From: Plasmodium coatneyi
Lineage: Eukaryota; Apicomplexa; Aconoidasida; Haemosporida; Plasmodiidae
Assembly: GCF_001680005.1 (NCBI RefSeq)
Contig: NC_033568.1
Location: 1,550,001-1,614,000, forward strand
Direction: 5' to 3'
Length of the DNA: 64,000 nt
Shown: in pieces, positions 46,314 through 57,500 of the stretch
Numbering within the stretch: position 1 is the stretch's first letter
Layout: each line of letters starts with the position of its first letter
Translations under genes and position numbers: made by a program
Notes under the pieces: model-generated
Database searches by the model: none
Seen by the model: the letters and a program-made list of their open reading frames with translations, nothing else
What the model was told of the DNA's origin: nothing

Positions 46314-47504
46314 CCCTTTGTCTGCATGCGCCAATTGTTTAAATTTTGTTTTTTTTTAAAAATATCTGTCTATAAGTGTGTTCACGTAGAAGTTGCACGT
46401 TAGAAGTTGTCCGTTAGAAGTTGTACGTTAGAGGCTGCCGTGCCCCTGGGTCAAGCGCTGACGGACCCATATGTTAAGCACCACGCGCCCCGCGCCAAAG
46501 CCTAAAATGTATTAAACCCAAACGAAAACAAGCAAAGAACATAATGACCTAGTTAATACATTGCACGCAAATAATTCCGCATAGCCTCCGATTCCACCAT
46601 TTAATTTATTTTTTCATCGAAAACTCTTTATTTGTTAATATGTGCTCACACGTATACATGCACATATAGACATTTTCAAGACAAGCAAGTGGGAAAATCC
46701 CCCTCCTCCGTTTTTCTACCTCCCCCACAGGAGAAAACACTTAACGTGCACCTGACTTGAAAAGAAACAGAAAAATGTGCGAAATTGTTCGGGGCCTATT
46801 TTTATGTGATAGTGTGTTCCTCGCAAATTAGTAATAAGGGCCACTTGGGTGATGGCGCCGCACCGCTACTTTCATGGCCCATTTTACAAATCATTTTTTT
46901 CTTAGCACTATGTTGGGATTTGGTTTACACTATATTTAGCAAAGTTGGGAAGGTCCACTTGGTTCCAAAGAGATGGATAACGGCAACCCAACTAACTGCT
47001 CAAAGAACTTTGTGTGGACCCATTCCATGTGTTAAACCAATTAGGGGGGGGGTTAACAAACGGATAGAACACTTCTGAGGTAAAGTAAAAATGTTAAGCT
47101 TCGGTTTGCACATTGCCGTTGCGGTAGTGTCTAAGTACCACCACTCTGTGTCATGTGCTACACGGAACAAACGGTTTGGCCAAGCCATTCATGGGAATAG
47201 GAAGAAAAAAAAAAAGTGATTAAGACACAATAAAAATAAAGTAGTCGCATATCTACGTTACAATCTGTTCCCATCAATTGCTCTACAAGGCAATATTAGC
47301 TAAACCAATGGAGAAAGGGAAAAATATATATTTACCCTCTTAGGTGTGGCTCTTTAAAAAGAGGCCTAAATTTCACAGGTGTAGAAAGTATACCGTCTGG
47401 TGCTTGGAATAAACTCCGTTCAAAGAATTGCAAAATGGACTAGTACGGAATATCGGCGTGAAGTAACAGTGTGGTGCTCCTTGCCACTTCCTCCTGGTGA
47501 TTAT
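46314..47504. other. Convergent intergenic region
   Basis: This lies between the membrane-protein stop (+) and the VPS29 stop (-). It contains a 14-bp tandem repeat at 46386-46440. The ORF at 46785-47078 has no motif. No gene is seen. Confidence 0.65.
46386..46440. repeat. 14-bp tandem repeat, four copies
   Basis: Units close to GTTAGAAGTTGTAC start at about 46386, 46399, 46413 and 46427; the first is one base short and the last is diverged. It lies in 3' UTR or intergenic DNA just after the membrane-protein gene. Confidence 0.85.
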
Positions 47505-48077
47505 TCACTTCTGCAGCTCACTCATCTCTACATTGGTTTTCCCATTTTTCTCCTCATACACATATACAACGATGGAACTTTTCGCCACGGCCATTAATAT
47601 GAAGCTTGGAGTGGGTTGAGAAAGCCATGGCTGAAAGGCTCCAGTTGCTGACCCGGGGTTAATAAAATATTTGCCTTCATACCGAACAATAGAATTTTTA
47701 TGTGTGTGCCCCGAAATGACAATATCGCTGTCATACTTCTTTTGCCATTGTAAAAGTGCATTTGTGTCCCCCCATGGGATAATTTGGTGGCCATGGATTA
47801 ATGATATTTTAAAATCTCCAATGGTGAGAGAGATATCTTCAGGGAAATCATACTCATCGTCCATGTCTCCCTTCGTTATATGAACCGAGTCAGCAATATT
47901 TTTTAGGAGTTCCAGGTTTTCACGACAGCCAACATTGCCCGTACATAGTACATGTTTTATTTTGTCTGTTTTGAGGAGATCCTTGAAGCAGTCCGGGAGT
48001 CCTAAGTTTCTCATGGGGGAATGGAAATCTCCGATAAGCAAAACGAGTTCGCCTATGTCTTCCAGCTTTCCGCTCAT
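47505..48077 (-). CDS. VPS29: VPS29, retromer subunit
   Basis: Single exon of 190 residues, close to the usual 182-190 of the family. It has the calcineurin-like metallophosphoesterase fold: LVLLIGDFHSP near the N-terminus, CTGNVGC, KGDMDDE, the HGHQIIPWGD motif, ISGHTHK and NPGSATGAF. In VPS29 this fold serves as a scaffold, not as an active phosphatase, binding VPS35 in the retromer that recycles cargo from endosome-like compartments to the Golgi. No signal peptide or membrane helix is present, as expected for a cytosolic coat subunit. Confidence 0.97.
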   Translation of the reverse strand: MSGKLEDIGELVLLIGDFHSPMRNLGLPDCFKDLLKTDKIKHVLCTGNVGCRENLELLKNIADSVHITKGDMDDEYDFPEDISLTIGDFKISLIHGHQIIPWGDTNALLQWQKKYDSDIVISGHTHKNSIVRYEGKYFINPGSATGAFQPWLSQPTPSFILMAVAKSSIVVYVYEEKNGKTNVEMSELQK

Positions 48078-48662
48078 GTTGTGGGTGTGTATGTGTGTAT
48101 GTGAGTGGTATAGTTCGGTGGGGTGAGGCTACGTATTCGCACGCAGGGGTAGGCACGGCGATATCCTCAGCTTGGAATGACCCGTGATGGACATGACAAA
48201 GTGAACTTATGGAAAAGCGATCTCTTGTCAACGTAATCACGTGGAAAAGCGAATTCTTCCGTTTCATGGAGGAACGCCCCCTCAAGCTCATTCGGGACCC
48301 CAATTTTGGTACTTACTCAAAATGTGCCTTTCGCTTGCACAGGTCCTATAAAAGGGGGAGCGACAGAAATGAGGAAAATATGAATAAAATGCGCGCATGA
48401 ATGTCACCATGCATATTCATATATTTGTATTTTCCCCGTTCTCCTTTGATAATCCAATCGTTTAAGGGGGATATGCAAAAGTTACCGCATTTTCCTGCGA
48501 AAAGGGTACCAAGGGGGGTAAGAACCTTTGGGCATTTTCTCACATGATTAACTGGACTAAAACTTTAAAATCCTGTTCGGTTCATTTGGAGCATTTTTTT
48601 GTTGGGAAGAAAATGCATTTGCAACGTTTGTATGCTCACCAGGAGTGGTGTAGTAGCTAGTC

Positions 48663-48700
<38 letters not shown>

Positions 48701-49033
48701 AAATTCGCGAAGGATGCTTACCAATTTAACAAAAAAAAAAAAAAAAAAAAAAAAAAAAGGAATGAATGAATGAATGAATGAAAAGAGCTGTGATGGCAGA
48801 AGCATGTTCGGGGGGTGGTTTATAAAAATTGGGCCTCAAATTCTTTGCAAGGGCGTGTGTGTGCAGATGACAGTGAAGCCGCTTGATGTGCACATACGTA
48901 TGGAGGAGTTGCACGGCAAACTGCTGGCAGGAATGCGTATGTAACGGAACAAATAAAGTGAACTAACCCCCCTCCCACCACGCCGCCAGTATGGCAGAAG
49001 ATGTAAAAAGGGACCGCACACTGGCGGAGGGCT
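48078..49033. other. Intergenic region, VPS29 promoter / ClpC 3' side
   Basis: Both neighbours are on the minus strand. It contains very long A-runs and a 4-bp microsatellite (48670-48780), listed separately. No gene is seen. Confidence 0.65.
48670..48780. repeat. Poly-A runs (A40, A28) and GAAT microsatellite
   Basis: A40 spans 48670-48709 and A28 spans 48731-48758, followed at once by about five AATG/GAAT units to 48780. It lies between the VPS29 start and the ClpC stop. Confidence 0.9.
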
Positions 49034-52000
49034 TTACAACACAAGCTGATCTACGGACGCCTTCAACAACTGCACATTAATTTTGTTACCGCTGGAGAGG
49101 GAAAGATGAATAGAATCGTTCGGTTCGCACAAATTGGATATTAAAAAAGAAGCAATGGGATCTTCGATGTATTTATACAGTGCCCTTCTGATCGATCTGG
49201 CACCAAAATTCATATCGTAAATATTATTTTCGTCACTACAAATATATTTAATAACATCTTGCTCGATAATTAGATTTAGATTTTTTCTTTTTTTAATTCT
49301 TTTTTTCAAATCTTCAATCATATTTTGGAAAATATTGACAACATCTCTTTTGAGAAATTGTCGGAAAATAATTTTTTCGTCTATCCTGTTTAGGAATTCT
49401 GGAAGGAATTTTTTCTTCAGTTCTTCTTCTATTTCTGGTTGTAACTCTTCGTACCATTCGTTGGTTCGTAGTTTTTCCTCAAAGAGTTCGTAGCTGTTTG
49501 GTTGTTGGGTGGGGGGGTTCCCAACCTGGTGGTTACCATTACGGTTTACCTGCATGTCGGCAGGTCCGTTGTTGCTTAATCCGGTTGGTTGTTCTACCAG
49601 TGAGTTAGTTACACTGTTAGCTCCTTCAGGGAGTTGCCCCTTGTGAACGGAAGAACCATCCGTCTCTTCCCTGTTTTTCTTCTTACTAAGGTAATACTTA
49701 AAGCCCAGGTTTGAGTAGTTCTTATTGTAGAGCTTGAAATAATCTGTGATAATGTCTGACCCCACATTGGTTGTCATGAAGATAAAGGTATTTTTAAAGG
49801 ACACTTTATTTCCCTTCGAATCGGTTAGTATTCCATTGTCCAATATTTGCAACAGGACGTGTAAAACTTCACTGTGTGCCTTTTCAATTTCATCGAAAAG
49901 GATTATAGAGAATGGTTTTTTCTTTACACTTTCTGTTAGTTCTCCTCCTTCCTTATAACCTATATAGCCTGGGTAGCTACCGAACAGTTTGCTTACCGAA
50001 TGTTTGTCTATATACTCACTCATGTTTATTACAATTAGGTTGTCTTCATTGAATAAATACTTTGATATGACTTGAGCGCACAGCGTCTTTCCAACCCCTG
50101 ATGACCCACATAGTAGTAAAGTGCCAATGGGTTTATTCGGATCCTTTATATTCGTTATAGCTTTGAACAGATATCTGGATAATATATCAATTACTTTCTC
50201 CTGTCCTATTATAATTTTGTTCAGTTTTTCCTTAAGTTTTATGATTTTTTCTTCCTCCTTTTTGTTTTTTTTAATATACGATATGGAGGATTTTTTGCTG
50301 ACAATATTTTCGATCACATCTGAGGTGACGTATTTCATGTGCATGTTCTCGAGGTAATCCTGCGCTTCGACATTTCTGTCCTTGTGGATGAGGGCGGGTT
50401 GGCCGTCATCAGGGAGCAGCTTCGAAGGTGTATTCTGGTCACTACTGGGTTGCGTGTCGTTCCCCTGGCGGTTAATCACCTGCTCTGCATTGGCCAGGTT
50501 TGCATTGGTTGGGTGTGCATTGGTTGGGTCCCCATTCGGCAGGTCTGCATTTGCCGTGTCCCCACTCCCCCTGCGGCCACGCTCATCGCGCAACCTCTGC
50601 CGCATGAGCATCTCATACTTGATCTTTTGGTAGGCACCGGCCTCGTCCAAAATGTCGATGGCCTTATCGGGGAAATTTGCCGTGGGAAGATAATCCTCCG
50701 TCAGCGTAACGATCGACTTGAGTGCATCATTAGTGTAGTAAATGTTGTGATACTTTTCATAGTTGTATTTAATTTTCTTCAGTAGGAGGAGAGTCTCCTT
50801 GGATGTGAATGGTTTCACGGGGACGCAGTTAAATCGTCTCCTCAGAGCTTTATCCGATTCGATATATTTAGTGTATTCCTGAAATGTCGTGGTGCCAATG
50901 CATTGTAAATTATCTGAGGAAAGAAACGGCTTCAACAAATTGGAGGCGTCTAATGATCCCTCCCCACTGCCTGCACCTACAATAACATGAATTTCGTCGA
51001 TAAAAAGAATGTTTTTTTTTTTCTTGTTCATATTATTTAGCAAATGTTTCATCTTTTCTTCGAACTCTCCTCTGTACTTTGTCCCAGCTACGATGTTCCC
51101 AACATTGAGTTGGTAAATTCGACAGTTGCGCAAATGGTATGGCACTTTATCCTTCAGTATTAGATAAGACAAATGTTCCACGATGGCTGTTTTTCCGACC
51201 CCACTTTCACCAATCAGTAATGGGTTGGATTTTTTTCTCCTTCCTAATATTTCTATTATTCTTTTTATTTCTTTTTTTCTTCCAAAGAAATGTTCATCCC
51301 CTCTTTCGTACGCCGCTTGGACCATATCTGTTAGACAATCTTTCACATAGGAGGAGCTAAAAAATTTGTTGTTCGATGGGAAGTTACTTTCCTCGTAGTT
51401 TTTGAATTCCCTCGTTTGGTTCAGGTAGTCATTATTTAGGTTGTTCATAAAGTGGTGATTCTGTTGTTCGTTGTTCACGTTACGCATTCGTTGGTTGTCG
51501 TCTCTATTTTCGATCGTTTCGATGAGGGAGCCATTTTCTTCACGTTTGTCTGCCTGGTTAGAATTCTGGTCATCATCCCGATGGGGGGTGCGGCTTGTTC
51601 TGCCCGTTGGGGGCGCAAAGGAATTCTCCTCATCGTAACTAGTTAGCTCCCTCTTCAAATCGTTGACGCTTATGTTGAGCTCGTTCAGATATTTTAAAAA
51701 GTCGCAATTTTGATTCTCTTGTGCCATGTTGATGAGGGCGATCAGTATATCAGTCACGTTAACGAACATTTTTTTTTTCCTCCTTGCTTCTAGCACCGCG
51801 TTGTGAAGCACTCTCTTGCAGTTTTCGGAAAATTTGATATCCGCTTTTTCGTCGGGAAGGTCATTTGGGAGGTCGCCTGACAACTGGTGGGATAACTCTT
51901 TTGACAACTCCTTGGATACATCGCTGGATAATTCGTCTGGCAACTCTCCTGGGGGGGTTGGATCCAGAAGGGGTGGTCCCTCTGGGGGGTCCTCCACATC

Positions 52001-52735
52001 CCCTGCGTGACTTCCCCAAACGCGCTTCGCAGCGTCACGGATGAGGTTCCTAGTTGTCTCATCCCTTTCGTCTGACCCGTCTAAGGAGCTTCCAGCATTG
52101 TCGACCTCCGTGGAAATGTCACTCTGTCCCTTATCCATCTTTTTCAGTTGATTTATTTTGTCCTCTATGTCCTGGATGTGTTTGTTGATGAGGTTATTCA
52201 TAAGTTTTTGCTCTCCGTTTTGGTCGTTCGATTGGTACGGTCTTCCGTCTTCTGCAGTATCTTTGCTCTTGTTAACGGGAAGATGCTGATCGGTTGCTTC
52301 CCCTGATTGTCCTGGCACGTCCCCCCCATTTTTATTTATTTCCTTATTTAGCTTTTCCAAAAATGTCGTTAGGGATATATTGAAAAAGTTTAAAATGTGT
52401 TTTACTAAATTGGAGTCAATTCTTATGATGGCAATAAGGAGATGCTTTAGTAGGATTTCTTTTTCGTTGTGATTTTTGGCCACTTCTCTGGCCATAATTA
52501 GTGCCCTTATGCACTTCTCATCGTATTCATCAAATAGGGACACGAATAGCTTGTTATTCCTTGGCTTGATTTTCCTGCAGATTCTTCGTAGGTTAAGTGT
52601 TGTTTTGCATTTGTTCAGTTGGTAGGTGCTGTTTAGGAAGTTGGGCTGGGTTCTTGTATGTATGGTTACCACAAGTTTAAGCGCGAGCATGGAGAGCAGG
52701 AGGTAAAGAGCGTTCATTTCCTGTTTGGTTGTCAA
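49034..52735 (-). CDS. ClpC: ClpC-type AAA+ chaperone, apicoplast-targeted, 1233 aa
   Basis: Single exon. The N-terminal hydrophobic segment (about 8-25) followed by a basic Asn/Lys/Arg region fits a bipartite apicoplast leader. A Clp N-domain with two repeats follows (about 70-130 and 300-365), separated by an acidic Ser/Leu/Pro/Asp repeat insert. AAA module 1 has Walker A GESGVGKT (509-516) and Walker B ILFIDE ending at 581. AAA module 2 has Walker A GSSGVGKT (877-884) and Walker B IILFDE. An LGF tripeptide at about 1010-1012 lies where ClpA/ClpC carry the ClpP-docking loop, absent from ClpB; with the lack of a long middle domain it supports ClpC. A NANL/DPTNA-type low-complexity insert sits at about 728-752. 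It should unfold apicoplast substrates for ClpP. Confidence 0.94.
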   Translation of the reverse strand: MTTKQEMNALYLLLSMLALKLVVTIHTRTQPNFLNSTYQLNKCKTTLNLRRICRKIKPRNNKLFVSLFDEYDEKCIRALIMAREVAKNHNEKEILLKHLLIAIIRIDSNLVKHILNFFNISLTTFLEKLNKEINKNGGDVPGQSGEATDQHLPVNKSKDTAEDGRPYQSNDQNGEQKLMNNLINKHIQDIEDKINQLKKMDKGQSDISTEVDNAGSSLDGSDERDETTRNLIRDAAKRVWGSHAGDVEDPPEGPPLLDPTPPGELPDELSSDVSKELSKELSHQLSGDLPNDLPDEKADIKFSENCKRVLHNAVLEARRKKKMFVNVTDILIALINMAQENQNCDFLKYLNELNISVNDLKRELTSYDEENSFAPPTGRTSRTPHRDDDQNSNQADKREENGSLIETIENRDDNQRMRNVNNEQQNHHFMNNLNNDYLNQTREFKNYEESNFPSNNKFFSSSYVKDCLTDMVQAAYERGDEHFFGRKKEIKRIIEILGRRKKSNPLLIGESGVGKTAIVEHLSYLILKDKVPYHLRNCRIYQLNVGNIVAGTKYRGEFEEKMKHLLNNMNKKKKNILFIDEIHVIVGAGSGEGSLDASNLLKPFLSSDNLQCIGTTTFQEYTKYIESDKALRRRFNCVPVKPFTSKETLLLLKKIKYNYEKYHNIYYTNDALKSIVTLTEDYLPTANFPDKAIDILDEAGAYQKIKYEMLMRQRLRDERGRRGSGDTANADLPNGDPTNAHPTNANLANAEQVINRQGNDTQPSSDQNTPSKLLPDDGQPALIHKDRNVEAQDYLENMHMKYVTSDVIENIVSKKSSISYIKKNKKEEEKIIKLKEKLNKIIIGQEKVIDILSRYLFKAITNIKDPNKPIGTLLLCGSSGVGKTLCAQVISKYLFNEDNLIVINMSEYIDKHSVSKLFGSYPGYIGYKEGGELTESVKKKPFSIILFDEIEKAHSEVLHVLLQILDNGILTDSKGNKVSFKNTFIFMTTNVGSDIITDYFKLYNKNYSNLGFKYYLSKKKNREETDGSSVHKGQLPEGANSVTNSLVEQPTGLSNNGPADMQVNRNGNHQVGNPPTQQPNSYELFEEKLRTNEWYEELQPEIEEELKKKFLPEFLNRIDEKIIFRQFLKRDVVNIFQNMIEDLKKRIKKRKNLNLIIEQDVIKYICSDENNIYDMNFGARSIRRALYKYIEDPIASFLISNLCEPNDSIHLSLSSGNKINVQLLKASVDQLVL

Positions 52736-54515
52736 CTGGAGGGGTGTGTGGCCACATGCGTGTTCTCAGGGGGAAGTTTATACACGTGGGGGTGCATCTT
52801 AGGTTTGGCCCCCACTAGCCTGCTTAGCAATTCCAAGCACCTGGTTTTAGCCCAAATGAATTCCATTCATCAGATGGGACCCAACATTCCCGTATGTGGC
52901 GGAAGTTCCCTCTGCTTTGGTCAACAATCCTGCCGCGCACACCTTGGGCCGGTGAATAAACCTCCAAGATTGGAGATGCGAAAAGGTGGGTTTTACAATT
53001 ACACAGCATTACATTGTTTTGTTTTTCCCATTTTTTCCTTTCTCCTTTCGGTGTATTTATTTATTTTATTTTATTATTTTTTTTTTTATCTCCTTTATAT
53101 GGCTAGTCGTACGATTTTGCCCCTTAAAAGAGAAGCTATCCTTTTAAAGTCAAAATCGGGGGAAGTGCAAAGTCAGGTTGTTACATATGCGACGAGTTGG
53201 TGCCCACGGCCCGAGAAGGTTCATCTGGATAAACGTACCCCCGTGAGGCTTCACTGCAAGGGTGCTTGATGATCGACCTGGTCAAGGCACGTTTGTTCTT
53301 ACAGTTGGTAAATACAACTAATGCGAAGAGAAAAAAAAAAAAAAAAAAAAAACAGCCTTTTTATGCGAACCCATCAGGGGAGCACACCCAAGGAGTTTAT
53401 TTCGCATAGTAGCCTGAGTGCATATGCTACGGGTTTTACAAACCGGATAACAGCTGGGACGAAAGGGAGGCGGCTATCTCAAGCCTGACTGGACCCAACC
53501 AGATGAAACGAATCGCTCTCCAAAGAAGCCACTATCCAGACATTACAAAAGAGAATAGCCGGAAAAAGGGGCGCCAAATTGTTATATTGCCTACGGCCAC
53601 TTCGGCTATACCAACGATTGTATGCGAATAATTTCCGTTTTTTCTTTCCACTTCGCCGTAAGAACGTGAAACCCATGGAAGTGCCGTAAGCGTCAAAAAT
53701 ATAGGTGGACGAACAATTGTATCGATCCACTTCCCATGCGGAGTGCATTGCTCAGCGGTGTTTTGGTATGTTTGTCCAATTTTCCGCGCAGGGAGAGTAC
53801 CGCGGCGCTGGGGAACCGGAAAACCATACAGATACAAACTGCATTCGTGGCAAGTGAGGAAAAAGGCTAAAATGGAGATGTGAACCTAAAGTTCGAATGG
53901 GAACTAATGAGATGTTAGGCATAATGGAGTACCCAATCAACGCGCACAGTTAGCGGAAAATGTGGGGAAAAAAAAAAAAAAAAAAGAGGCGAACCAATGT
54001 GTGTGTGAAGTGCGTGTTTCAAGTGTGTTCCGTGCAGTAGACTCTCCCTATAGTTATGAAATTAGCATAAGGGGGATAATGCGCATATTTGGAGAAGCAC
54101 GCATATGGGAAGGGTTAAAAAGGAATAGCTGCATCCATTCATATAGGAGATGCTGCTTCTTTGTTTTTGTATGGTCCGTAGCTGTCATTTGGGCGAAGGG
54201 GAGTAGACAAAGAAAGGGGAGGCGAATCCGAAAAAAAAAAAAAAAAAAATATGGAACAGGGGAGGGGAAAGGACGACGTACATCATACAAAAAGTAGTGT
54301 AAATTAAAGAAAAAGTAAAACGAAGTGGAATGATTTTCCGAATGTGTATACAGTTAAGTCAACTTTTGTGTATTTTTTTTTTTTTTTGTTTCTTGTTTCG
54401 GATGTGCATGTCCGTAATTGTCACCAGGGACGAAAAAGAGATCGTCGCACATGCCGTCTCATTGTGGATGTAGAAACCCAGTTGAAAACTTTTAAAGGGG
54501 GAATGCTTTGCCAAA
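52736..54515. other. Divergent intergenic (promoter) region
   Basis: This lies between the ClpC start (-) and the CFAP57-like start (+). A-runs occur at 53331-53352 and 54230-54249. The plus-strand ORF at 52658-53269 largely mirrors ClpC codons, then runs into T-rich DNA. No gene is seen. Confidence 0.6.
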
Positions 54516-57500
54516 ATGTATGCGTTTGAAAAAAAAGAAGAAACCTATTTCACCAAAGCTATCTATGCATATGGGATAAACAGGAGCATCAAGAATCCAT
54601 TTTATCTACTAGAGGATAACTGCTTTTTCTACTGCATAGGGACAAATGGAGTCATCCACTCACTTTCGGAGAAAAAACAAAAGTTTCTACTCAGCGATGA
54701 GAGCAGTTACGGGATTGTATGTCTGGGGATAAGCAACGATAGGAAGCTCCTAGTGCTAGGGGAGAGGTCCGTTAGGAAACCTTTCCTTTCCATATACACC
54801 AATAATTCTAAATTGGTGAAAAGGTTAACCTTAGAAATTGCAGACAATGAATGCAAAATTATGAACGTTTCCTTTTCCTCAAAAAATAAATATGTGTATT
54901 GCTTAACGAGTGGGAGTACGAAGAGCCTCTTCTTCTGTTACGACTGGCTACAGGGGAAGTTAATGTTTTGCAAGATTTTTTCTCCGTCGGTTTTTTCCGA
55001 CTATTGTGAAATTTGCCTGAACGCTCAGAATTCGTCCTACATTGCGCTGCTCTCGGTGTCACCTGTGAAGAGTGGTGTGAACAGCGGTGCAACCAGTGAT
55101 GCCATTGGCCAGGTGACTGCTAATGTGACGCCAAATACAACAGCCAGCGTGACGGCCGATTACACCACCCTTGGACAGAGCAACCACGTCGACGGAGGAC
55201 AGAAGGCGGAGGGGGAAAGGCCCCCAATGGGGCCCCCCACTCAGCGGCACGTATTCCTGTACCATAACGTCGAAAGAAACTTAGTAGAAATAAAAATAAA
55301 AAATAAAAAGCTGGACAAAATTGACCGTAATTTTACTAATTGTTGCTGGCTAAGTGATGGCGTTCTCCTACTAACGAACAAAAATAATCACCTCATATTT
55401 TACGATGTTAAGAAGGAGAAGGTAAAGATATACAACAAGCATTTGAGTAACCTGGAGATTGTAAAGGTGGTTTGTCTTTCGAGGGGCTTCCTCCTCTTCG
55501 ATTATGAAGGTGTGCATGTTTATGAGAGGTCCGCTGATTTGAGCACGAACATGTGCTACGTATTGAGGTATTCCGTTCGATTCAATTTTTCCGCTCTGAT
55601 GAATGGCTACTGTTTGGTTTCCCCGTGTGAGAAATTTTTGTATTTCTTGGCTCAGGATGGGAACTTGAAGAAGTTCGACATGTGGCGGGGTAGATCCGGT
55701 GGGGGAAAGGGCGAAGAGCAGGTTGCCCTAGGGGGAAGTAAGTGGGACAATGGGTTGGATATGGAACTATCCACCATTGGTGATGACATATTACCTACCT
55801 GTGATGAGAACACCCCACTTGACATGGGCAGCCACCCCCCCTTCAAGCACTACGAGAAACACGTCGAAACGGTTCTGGAGGACGTGAGTCCAGCGAAGAT
55901 AAACGATTTCGATGTGTGCATGAAGCCTCCCCTAATTATCCTATGCTATGATGACAACGTGATCAAAATGATCAACTACAAGAAGAAGGAAGTGGTCATG
56001 TCGAACTCCTTTAACAACGAACCGTTACACTTGTCTATTCATTGTTCGGGACATCTACTTCTGGTGGCTTTTACAGATAAACTTAGACTATTCCACATTT
56101 TGTATAATAAGCTAAAAATAAAAAAAGAATTTTTTCTAAAAAATTGTTCATGCTGCAAATTTTCCAACGGGGGAAGTTTCATGGCGGTCTCAAAGATATC
56201 TACAATCTATATATACAAAACGTATACGCACGAATTGTTGTATGTGTTGAAGTCTCATGTGAATTACATCACGGACCTGGTCTGGAGCTGCAACGACTTC
56301 ACCATCTTTTCGATTGGGAAGGACGGCTACCTTTTTGAGTACTCCCTCTACAATAATGGAAACAAAAACATGGAAGTGATGCAGAAGGATAAAAAATTTC
56401 TAAGCATCGATTTAGAAATTTTAAACGAAAAAAATAAAAAAAAGGAAAGCAATGAACAAAATAATGATAATAGTCCCAATCAAGGGAAGTATGGAAGTGA
56501 GTATAAAAGCTTTAACAACCTACGAACAAATGAAATGAAAAATGTGTTCGTATCCTGTGATGATAAAACGATAAAACAATTTTGCAATTCTAAAGTGGAA
56601 TGCGTCTTGGAATCAGAATATGTTGTCGATAAAATATTACTTTATAAAAATAAATTTCTCATTGCCTCATTTTATAACGGTTTTTACTGCAGAATACGAT
56701 TTTATGTTCTTCCACTTTGTGGATTATATTTGGAAATTCCTTGCCACATTCTGAACTGTGTTAATTTGAAACTAGACGCAAATGGGGAGCTGCTTTTTAG
56801 CTGCTCAAGGGATGGTTCTATATACATTTTCTCGATAGAAAAAATGGACTCTATTTTTTTGTCTCAGAATAATTCGTCCTCTTTAGGGGAGGTCACAAAC
56901 AGTGGACAGGTTGAAAATGCGGTCACTGCATCCATGGATGATGATCATACAGAAGGGGAAAATCCGCAAAAGGGGCAACACTTAAGCAGTTCGAACGACA
57001 CTACTGGTGTGTACAGCGAAGAGTTAGTGTCTACGGGGAAACTGCTCACCGGAATGGACGATCCGAACGGAAGGGAAGGTTCTTCCAACGGGGGGCTCCC
57101 CAATACAGGAACTACCACTGAGGAGAAGAAGTTAGTGCTGTCCGATTTGAGCGCAGAAAGGGGGGACAACCAAACGGGTGACGGTCTACATGGAGCCAAG
57201 CAGAAGAGCAAACTGAAAAATAACTTCCTCATATATGATCTGGAGAACAAAACTAATTATCTGCTGAATGAGGAAGAAAAAGAGAGCGACGATATCCTGA
57301 TCGACTTCTACTATGTACAAAAGAAGAATAAGGAATTTTTGGAATTACAAAAAAAAATTACAAATTTGAAAAACCAAATGGAACTGGAAATGAAAAATAG
57401 GGAATCGATACACAAGTCAGAGATGAACAAACTGGATAAACAAAAAAATGTAGAAATAAAAAATCTGCTAAAGATAAATAAAAACATCCTTAAGGAAAAG

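Noticed and set aside
52658..53269. 203-codon plus-strand ORF opposite and beyond the ClpC start
   Set aside because: It mirrors ClpC codons and then translates T-rich DNA; no motif.
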